Assembly: GCA_016927675.1 (NCBI GenBank)
Contig: JAFGMF010000140.1
Coordinates: 1-12,500 of the forward strand
Source of the DNA: Candidatus Cloacimonadota bacterium
GTDB taxonomy: Bacteria > Cloacimonadota > Cloacimonadia > Cloacimonadales > TCS61
Length of the DNA: 12,500 bases
Direction of reading: 5' to 3'
Shown: positions 7,520 through 12,500 of the stretch, piece by piece
Layout of the letters: the number at the start of each line of letters is the position of its first letter
Numbering within the stretch: the stretch's first letter is position 1
Program-made: the position numbers and the translations under genes
The notes under the pieces: generated by a model
Database searches by the model: none
What the model was told of the DNA's origin: nothing
What the model saw: the letters and a program-made list of their open reading frames with translations, nothing else

Positions 7520-7807
7520 ATGAACAAAGACCCGAAAATTTTTGTTATTTCAGTTTTATTAGTTGTTTTCTTTACTGTTACTATCTGCGTAGCCTGCATA
7601 ATCAAAGATGCACGCAGCAACTCTTTTGAAAGTTATGCCCGGGGAATTGAATGTACTGCTCAGGGTGATTTAATGCCAGAACCTTTCAACTCAGAAGTAA
7701 TTGCACCTTTAGATGCTGCTGAAACAGATCTTTTCTGCAGCGGACAGGGAGACATCAAACCAAGAGGCTGGGACGACGACGACGACGATAGCAACGACGG
7801 CGATTAG
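7520..7807 (+). CDS. Small membrane-anchored or exported acidic protein with a duplicated C-x2-Q-G-D-x2-P motif
   Basis: I do not recognise this 95-residue protein. Residues 7-28 form one strongly hydrophobic segment (signal peptide or anchor) after a short NKDPK N-terminus. The rest should lie outside the inner membrane. It holds two copies of a short motif: CTAQGDLMP (45-53) and CSGQGDIKP (73-81), 28 residues apart. The tail is GW followed by six Asp, then SNDGD, and suggests cation binding. The only cysteines outside the hydrophobic segment are the first residues of the two motifs, so they could form a disulfide. The ATG at 7520 is chosen because GGAGG lies five bases upstream; an in-frame ATG at 7508 lacks such a site. 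C26 in VAC is a poor lipobox. It is the first gene before a 7TM protein and a histidine kinase. Confidence 0.75.
   Translation: MNKDPKIFVISVLLVVFFTVTICVACIIKDARSNSFESYARGIECTAQGDLMPEPFNSEVIAPLDAAETDLFCSGQGDIKPRGWDDDDDDSNDGD
7772..7786 (+). repeat. (GAC)5 trinucleotide tract
   Basis: Five perfect GAC units followed by GAT encode the six-Asp run near the C-terminus of the small exported protein. Such a tract can change length by slippage without breaking the frame. The neighbouring sequence is A/T-rich, so it stands out in composition. Confidence 0.7.
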
Positions 7808-7883
7808 ACCGATATTTGCATACTTATAATTGATATTGTTTTTTTTATAATGATTTTTCTTAAAAACTCTAAATGGGATAATT

Positions 7884-8537
7884 ATGTCCAATTTCTTTAA
7901 TTATTATGCTTCAACTATATTATATCTTTTGAATTTGGTAGCCTGGTATATTTTATCCAGGAAAACCGACAGGAAAAGTGTTAACGGAATTGTTCTCAAT
8001 TACTTTCTGGTTTTCTTTATGATTTTTTTATGCTGGAATATTTTAATGATGGTAACATCAAGATCAAATATAGTCTATATTCTGTTCTGGTCTCTGGTCA
8101 GCATTTACGAATTGTTTTTTGTTCTTATTACCCTATTCCGGCTTGCCAGGGCGAAAAAAGACTACTCAGATATTTTTGTTATTATCGTAGCAATTCTGGC
8201 GATCCCGATCATACTGGCGGCAATTCTAACCTGGACGAATCGAAGTTACAGTCCGATAAATACAACAGATTTCTACAATTTGATTCTCCTTACACTTGGC
8301 TCTATTCTGATTCTCAGGAGTTTACTTTTGCAGGAATCTTTTCTGGATAATATTGAATCCTTTTTTATTTTTTCAGGATTCACATTATATTTCGGCTTAC
8401 ATATTCTGGCGAGTAATGCGTTATCGATAGATTTTATGAAGAATTTCAATTTCGGCAAATATGCCAACTTAATCAGTTTAATATTTTGGCTTGGGAGTGT
8501 ATTTTTAGTATGGAAAATCAGGTCCAAACATTCGTAA
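7884..8537 (+). CDS. Seven-transmembrane protein, likely sensor partner of the adjacent kinase
   Basis: A 217-residue, very hydrophobic protein with seven likely membrane helices at about 9-25, 35-56, 63-85, 97-117, 131-149, 159-176 and 192-212. Short loops separate them and a basic tail (KIRSKHS) follows. No catalytic motif is seen. The size and seven-helix pattern resemble the N-terminal 7TM sensor regions found fused to histidine kinases and diguanylate cyclases, but I cannot name the family. The ATG at 7884 has only a weak GGGA site; it lies 76 nt after the small exported protein. The 3' end overlaps the kinase gene by 28 nt. The tight overlap suggests that the two proteins work as a complex, a split form of a 7TM sensor kinase. 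That role is inference. Confidence 0.8.
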   Translation: MSNFFNYYASTILYLLNLVAWYILSRKTDRKSVNGIVLNYFLVFFMIFLCWNILMMVTSRSNIVYILFWSLVSIYELFFVLITLFRLARAKKDYSDIFVIIVAILAIPIILAAILTWTNRSYSPINTTDFYNLILLTLGSILILRSLLLQESFLDNIESFFIFSGFTLYFGLHILASNALSIDFMKNFNFGKYANLISLIFWLGSVFLVWKIRSKHS

Positions 8538-9769
8538 TCTTCTCTTCGGCATTTCTGATCTTTTTTATTTTGTTTACCGTATATCTGATAGTAAAACTGA
8601 AGCTTCATGACTTGAAGCTGAAGAAATCGGAAGCTGACTTGCGGGAATTGAATCAATCGCTTCAGAATATTGTTCAGGAAAGGACAAAAGAGCTGCATCA
8701 ATCGGAGACACAGTTCAGAACCCTTTATGAGCAGCACAGAGAAGTGCTGGACAATTCACCTGCCGGGATCATCAAGATTAATGCTAATTTGGCGATTGAA
8801 TATGCAAATCCTGAAATGAACACGATTCTGGTAAATGCCTCTCAAAGATATGATCTGCTTCAGGGCAGATTTATCAGAGACATTGCCCTATTCGGCAATA
8901 GTGATCTCCAGGATTTCTTTCAGGAATTGAAGACAGGGTTCGAGCTTTCCAAAGAGATAGAGATTGCCGGAAAAAATAAGAAAATGATTACCGTAATAGT
9001 TAAAGGTGTTCCTATCATTGAGAACGATATATTTCTCGGAGCAGTGATCGTTGTAAATGATGTATCTGAGATCAAGGAGATCCAAACAAGACTGACAGCG
9101 TCTTTGCAGGAAAAAGAACTGTTATTGAAAGAGATAAATCATAGGGTAAAAAACAATATGCAGATAATTGGCAGCATGCTCAAGCTGCAGCAGCGTTATA
9201 TCGATGATCCTGATATAAAACGCTTGACCCGGAACAGTCTGGACCGGGTTAAAACAATGTCTCTGGTTCATGAAAAGTTATACTATGCTGCTGATCTTAG
9301 TAAGATCAATTTTGGCGATTATGTTAAGAGTATTGCCATCTATCTTTTTGGTTCCTATGGGATAAGGCCATCAAAAGTAAAACTGGATATCAACATTGAA
9401 AACATTTTCATGGAGATCAGCACCGCGATTCCCTGTGGCTTGATCATCAACGAGTTGATCTCAAATGCTCTGAAACATGCATTTCCTGACGATCGAGAAG
9501 GTATTATTCGAGTTGAATTACTGCCAACCGAGAAAGATAAATATCTTCTAACTGTAAGTGATAACGGAATTGGATTCCCGGAAAAGATCAATCTGGAAAA
9601 TGCCGAAACTCTGGGTCTGATGCTCACAAAAACACTTGTTGAGCAACTTCATGGGAATATGAGGCTTGTCAGGAACGAATGGACGACATTTATCATTGAA
9701 TATAAAAATGTAACCCTGAGTACGTTTTCCGAAGTAAAAAACAAAAACGGAACAGAAATATTATTTTAA
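8510..9769 (+). CDS. PAS-domain histidine kinase of the HisKA_2 type
   Basis: A 419-residue kinase. It has one membrane helix (about 8-28), a coiled coil (about 32-66), and a PAS domain (about 72-185, with LDNSPAGIIKIN and GAVIVVNDVSEIKE). A HisKA_2 dimerisation/phosphoacceptor region follows with EINHRVKNNMQIIGSML (phosphoacceptor H211), then a HATPase domain with NELISNALKHAF (N-box, 314-325), DNGIGFP (351-357) and TLGLMLTKTL (G2-like). It should autophosphorylate and pass phosphate to a response regulator, but none is encoded here. I choose the ATG at 8510. A TTG at 8486 in the same frame has no ribosome-binding site. The start lies inside the 7TM gene. Its single helix leaves little room for its own sensor, so signal input probably comes through the 7TM protein or the PAS domain. 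Confidence 0.92.
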   Translation: MENQVQTFVIFSSAFLIFFILFTVYLIVKLKLHDLKLKKSEADLRELNQSLQNIVQERTKELHQSETQFRTLYEQHREVLDNSPAGIIKINANLAIEYANPEMNTILVNASQRYDLLQGRFIRDIALFGNSDLQDFFQELKTGFELSKEIEIAGKNKKMITVIVKGVPIIENDIFLGAVIVVNDVSEIKEIQTRLTASLQEKELLLKEINHRVKNNMQIIGSMLKLQQRYIDDPDIKRLTRNSLDRVKTMSLVHEKLYYAADLSKINFGDYVKSIAIYLFGSYGIRPSKVKLDINIENIFMEISTAIPCGLIINELISNALKHAFPDDREGIIRVELLPTEKDKYLLTVSDNGIGFPEKINLENAETLGLMLTKTLVEQLHGNMRLVRNEWTTFIIEYKNVTLSTFSEVKNKNGTEILF

Positions 9770-9771
9770 GA

Positions 9772-11817
9772 ATGGCGAAGAATTTTCTGATAATAATAAC
9801 GCTGTTCTCTTGTTTTTCCTTCATCCAATCACTGGAACAAATAATACCTAACAGTACAATACAGTTGAGAAATCATGAAAACTGTTTCACAGATTTTCGC
9901 GATGTGAATAGTAGTGATTGTCTTCCGTATGAACGGGATGTTAAGGTTTGGATGTGGCATGATCAGCAATATCTATATCTAGATGCCAGAGTAGAATTGA
10001 CTGATGCCTTCAATCCGAGTGTTTTCACCAGTCGTGATCAATGGCCCAACGCTGATTATTTAAGGTTACAACTGATCACTGATCTGAAAAATTATTATTC
10101 TTACTGTTACTATTTTTTTCCTTTAGGGAATCTTTACGATGCAGTTCGTTCATCAGATCTCAGTTTAGATAAAAACTGGAACAGTACCTATAATTATAGA
10201 TCGCAAATATCGGAAGACTTCTGGGAAATATCGGCAAAAATCCCATTTTCTGACCTGAGGATAAATGGTGTAGCTCCTTATCACTGGAAAATGATCATTA
10301 CCTGTTACGAAAAAAATACAGCAAACAGCTATTCGATCCCCTGTGTTAATTCGAGTATGGGCAAGAATTATTTCCGGGAAGCTCTTGATCTGACGATAAC
10401 AGAGACGGTGACACAAAGCAGAAATTTTTATCTGCGCCCTTATCTGCTTGGGATGTATGATAATATCGAGCGTGAACTTCAGCTTGATCAGGATAATCTT
10501 GGCATTGATTTTTCTCTTAAACCGGATTATTCATCCAATTTTAAATTCAGTTATAATCCCGATTTCAGCGATGTCCCTCCCGACGACGAGATAGACATCT
10601 ACTATTCGCGCTATGCACCAACATATCCTGAAAACAGATACTTTTTTGTCGAAGATTTCAATGTATTTGGTCTGGATTATGATAGCTTTTACACCCGTCA
10701 TATCAGTAATCCTCATTATGGCGTTAAATTTACGAGCAGCAAACCTACATATAACTGCGGGATACTTATGGTAAAGGACAGAAGCGATAAGGGTGGCAGT
10801 GGAGATTATTACAACTTGATCACCTACAGGCCTGTCAGTGAATATTATAGAATGAACTTCGCTTTTTTTAATCGGATGAACAAACATTATCATAACGATA
10901 TCATCAGTTTTGCCCCGGCTTTCGAGTTTATCAAAAACAATACGATCTGGGCAGATTTGCAACATTCATGGCTGAAAAATGACAGTGTCAGCAACAACGG
11001 TTTCTTTGTTCAAACAGGATATTCTTACAGAGCAGCTGATTTCTGTCTTGCCGCCCAATTTGAACAGATGAGCAAGAATTTTGCCCGTGATATGGGAAAT
11101 ATATATGAAGATGATTATTATGGCTGGCACCTGGAAAGCTGGCAAAAATATAAGACGAATAAAGGGATCCTCCGTGACTGGAGCTGGGAATTATGGGTAA
11201 GTGAAGAACTGGATAACCGAAGTAATGCTTTATTGGAAAGGATCTTTCAATTTTCAATTGAACAGAATTTTTTAAAGAATATAACTGTTAAAGCTGATTT
11301 CAAATATGTCAGGGAATTCTATAAAACTTCTTATTATAATAAGTACAGCCAAAGTCTGCTTCTGGGTTGTGAATTTTTCTGCTGGCTGAATACAGAAATG
11401 AGAGTTACCAGATTGCGAAATCTGATCCGACAGGAGCAGAAAACAGAATCCGGGTGGTCTCATTATCTGGGATTATCCGGTAATCTGGGTCAGCATTTCA
11501 GCTATTCAATTTCCGCTGAAAATATCGATTATCCCGAACTTGATCAATTACCTCAGCTTGATCCTGATTACCAGTTATTGAATTGTGATGTCTCAGTAAG
11601 TTTATCTAACAACTTCACGATTAATGGCGGCTGGCGATACGATAATTATGAATATTATGATTATTCCGTCTACGACGGTTACTATCTGAACATCGGTTGC
11701 AAACCCACCCTTTATTGGGATATTTATCTCGGATTCAAGTATTCAGCAAACCAGATAAAGGACTCTTTTTCAAGAAATTACGAGTATTTCTATCTGAAAG
11801 TATCATATAAAATATGA
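9772..11817 (+). CDS. DUF5916/CBM9-like outer-membrane beta-barrel protein
   Basis: A 681-residue protein with an N-terminal signal peptide (about 1-20, MAKNFLIIITLFSC... ending FIQS). It has a CBM9-like beta-sandwich domain (about 25-205, with VKVWMWHDQQYLYLDARV and FWEISAKIPFSDL), then a long Tyr/Phe/Asn-rich beta-barrel. The segment LGIDFSLKPDYSSNFKFSYN, DFSDVPPDDEID and YPENRYFFVED (243-295) matches the hallmark of DUF5916 proteins: ground-state barrel strands, a PDFS motif, then FPEKRPFFLE. It ends in FYLKVSYKI. The family is common in the FCB group; the substrate is unknown, though CBM9 suggests a sugar or glycan. LFSC at 11-14 is a weak lipobox and not believed. The ATG is 2 nt after the kinase stop with no separate strong ribosome-binding site, so translational coupling is likely. 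Confidence 0.85.
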   Translation: MAKNFLIIITLFSCFSFIQSLEQIIPNSTIQLRNHENCFTDFRDVNSSDCLPYERDVKVWMWHDQQYLYLDARVELTDAFNPSVFTSRDQWPNADYLRLQLITDLKNYYSYCYYFFPLGNLYDAVRSSDLSLDKNWNSTYNYRSQISEDFWEISAKIPFSDLRINGVAPYHWKMIITCYEKNTANSYSIPCVNSSMGKNYFREALDLTITETVTQSRNFYLRPYLLGMYDNIERELQLDQDNLGIDFSLKPDYSSNFKFSYNPDFSDVPPDDEIDIYYSRYAPTYPENRYFFVEDFNVFGLDYDSFYTRHISNPHYGVKFTSSKPTYNCGILMVKDRSDKGGSGDYYNLITYRPVSEYYRMNFAFFNRMNKHYHNDIISFAPAFEFIKNNTIWADLQHSWLKNDSVSNNGFFVQTGYSYRAADFCLAAQFEQMSKNFARDMGNIYEDDYYGWHLESWQKYKTNKGILRDWSWELWVSEELDNRSNALLERIFQFSIEQNFLKNITVKADFKYVREFYKTSYYNKYSQSLLLGCEFFCWLNTEMRVTRLRNLIRQEQKTESGWSHYLGLSGNLGQHFSYSISAENIDYPELDQLPQLDPDYQLLNCDVSVSLSNNFTINGGWRYDNYEYYDYSVYDGYYLNIGCKPTLYWDIYLGFKYSANQIKDSFSRNYEYFYLKVSYKI

Positions 11818-11863
11818 ATTGATTTATCTTAACGCAGGATTGATAACAAGCCTAAAAAATCAT

Positions 11864-11888
11864 TTGACACTGATAGTACAATTATAAA
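11864..11888 (+). promoter_or_regulatory. Weak promoter candidate before the NuoE-like gene
   Basis: The 112-nt gap holds a perfect TTGACA (11864-11869) and a TATAAA (11883-11888), but the spacer is only 13 nt. TACAAT at 11877-11882 lacks a -35 partner. No terminator hairpin for the preceding gene is seen in this gap. A promoter here is likely from gene layout; its exact boxes are unsure. Confidence 0.3.
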
Positions 11889-11929
11889 AAGTCCACAAAA
11901 ATTTAGCCTGTGCAAAGGAGTCATGGCCT

Positions 11930-12391
11930 ATGCTGAAGAATAAAAGTCTGATTGACGGTGTAATTGATAAATTCATCGGGAAAAAAGGAGCATTAATACC
12001 ATTACTTCAGGAGATCCAGAATATCGAGAAGTATCTTTCCCGTGATGTGATGAAATATGTTGCGGAAAAAACCGGTTTTAAACTTGCTCAGATCTACGGT
12101 GTAGCAACTTTTTATACAATGTTTCGATTAAAACCTCAAGGTAAACATGTAATCAGAGTATGCAAGGGAACTGCCTGTCATGTTTCGGGTGCAAACTCGA
12201 TCCTTGATTCAATCCGATCCGAACTGAAGTTAAACGACACGGATGATACAACCAGTGATGGGTTGTTCACTATCATGGTTGTAGCCTGTCTGGGTTGCTG
12301 CAGTCTGGCTCCGGTTATCATGGTTGACGACAATACTTATGGAAAACTGACACCGGAAAAGATCACCAATATCTTAAAGAAATATAAATAA
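11930..12391 (+). CDS. nuoE: NuoE/HydC-type [2Fe-2S] thioredoxin-like subunit
   Basis: A 153-residue protein of the NuoE (24-kDa) family: a helical N-terminal bundle (about 1-60, GALIPLLQEIQNIEKYLS and GFKLAQIYGVATFYTMF) and a thioredoxin-like [2Fe-2S] domain. The cluster ligands are visible as C78-x4-C83 (VCKGTACHV) and C120-x3-C124 (ACLGCCSLAPV). An additional C123 replaces the usual Ala or Gly. In complex I, and in NAD-linked or electron-bifurcating [FeFe] hydrogenases, this subunit works with NuoF/HydB next to FMN. The ATG at 11930 has AAGGAG nine bases upstream; an ATG at 11923 in another frame stops after six codons. A NuoF-like gene follows after 11 nt. In an anaerobe a hydrogenase (hydC/hndA) is as likely as complex I. 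Confidence 0.93.
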   Translation: MLKNKSLIDGVIDKFIGKKGALIPLLQEIQNIEKYLSRDVMKYVAEKTGFKLAQIYGVATFYTMFRLKPQGKHVIRVCKGTACHVSGANSILDSIRSELKLNDTDDTTSDGLFTIMVVACLGCCSLAPVIMVDDNTYGKLTPEKITNILKKYK

Positions 12392-12402
12392 GGGGGATAA
12401 TT

Positions 12403-12500
12403 TTGAGTCTAACCATCAGAATCGGTTTAGCCAGTTGCGGACTAGCCGCTGGTGCGGGTGATGTTTATCAGGCTGTGGAAACTTATCTTACCAAGAAGAA
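12403..12500 (+). CDS. NuoF/HydB-type subunit, N-terminal part only
   Basis: The first 32 codons of a gene that leaves the window. The start is TTG (12403-12405), with GGGGGA five bases upstream and no better ATG. The visible protein reads SLTIRIGLASCGLAAGAGDV followed by YQAVETYLTKK. This fits the N-terminal thioredoxin-like ferredoxin domain that precedes the FMN/NAD-binding core in HydB/HndC-type NuoF proteins, where the first cysteine sits in an xSCGxAAGA loop. Plain complex-I NuoF usually lacks this extension, so a bifurcating or NAD-linked hydrogenase beta subunit is favoured. A separate small ferredoxin cannot be excluded from this much sequence. Confidence 0.7.
   Translation, partial: MSLTIRIGLASCGLAAGAGDVYQAVETYLTKK

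Noticed and set aside
8486..8509. TTG start of the kinase, eight codons upstream of the ATG
   Set aside because: It has no ribosome-binding site, and the added residues only repeat the reading of the 7TM gene region. The ATG at 8510 directly precedes the membrane helix.
8273..8737. 154-residue minus-strand frame opposite the 7TM and kinase genes
   Set aside because: It is a shadow of the two real genes, and its composition is that of antisense-translated hydrophobic codons.
11923..11943. Six-codon mini-ORF (MAYAEE) overlapping the NuoE start
   Set aside because: Its ATG is only two bases from the ribosome-binding site and so is unlikely to be used. No leader-peptide logic is visible.
1..12500. 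CRISPR arrays, insertion sequences, tRNA or rRNA genes, attachment sites
   Set aside because: No evenly spaced direct repeats, transposase motifs, tRNA cloverleaf or rRNA-like stretches were seen on either strand.

Overview
The window looks like chromosomal DNA of a Gram-negative, probably anaerobic bacterium of moderately low GC. The standard code fits every gene. Three things point this way. A large outer-membrane beta-barrel protein is encoded. RNase Y is present together with a ZapA-type division protein. A NuoE-like subunit begins a module typical of NAD-linked [FeFe] hydrogenases or complex-I-like enzymes. An FCB-group lineage such as Cloacimonadota is a plausible guess. This rests on gene content only, and a deltaproteobacterium-like anaerobe is not excluded.

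Positions 1-7142 (minus strand) hold a compact housekeeping operon. In transcription order it reads infC, rpmI, rplT, pheS, pheT, a small coiled-coil gene, zapA, a structured RNA that resembles 6S RNA, rny and the start of a ymdB-type phosphodiesterase gene. Gaps are between -1 and about 30 nt, except the 192 nt between zapA and rny that carries the RNA. The genes couple translation initiation, two ribosomal proteins, phenylalanyl-tRNA charging, division-ring assembly and RNA decay. infC is preceded by a leader with mutually exclusive hairpins and an intrinsic terminator, which looks like an attenuator.

Positions 7143-7519 form the divergent intergenic region. The infC leader and a possible infC promoter occupy 7172-7356. 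I see nothing clear in 7357-7460. A perfect 14-bp palindrome at 7461-7474 and a possible rightward promoter precede the next gene.

Positions 7520-11817 (plus strand) hold an accessory, signalling-like cluster of four genes. The first encodes a 95-residue membrane-anchored or exported protein with a duplicated C-x2-Q-G-D-x2-P motif and a hexa-aspartate tail. The second encodes a protein with seven predicted membrane spans. The third encodes a PAS/HisKA_2-type histidine kinase and overlaps the 7TM gene by 28 nt. The fourth encodes a DUF5916/CBM9-like outer-membrane protein and starts 2 nt after the kinase. I infer an envelope-sensing module in which the separate 7TM protein is the sensor half of the kinase. 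This is the least ordinary part of the window.

Positions 11818-12500 (plus strand) hold an intergenic region with a weak promoter candidate, then a NuoE/HydC-type [2Fe-2S] subunit gene and the 5' end of a NuoF/HydB-type gene that runs off the window.
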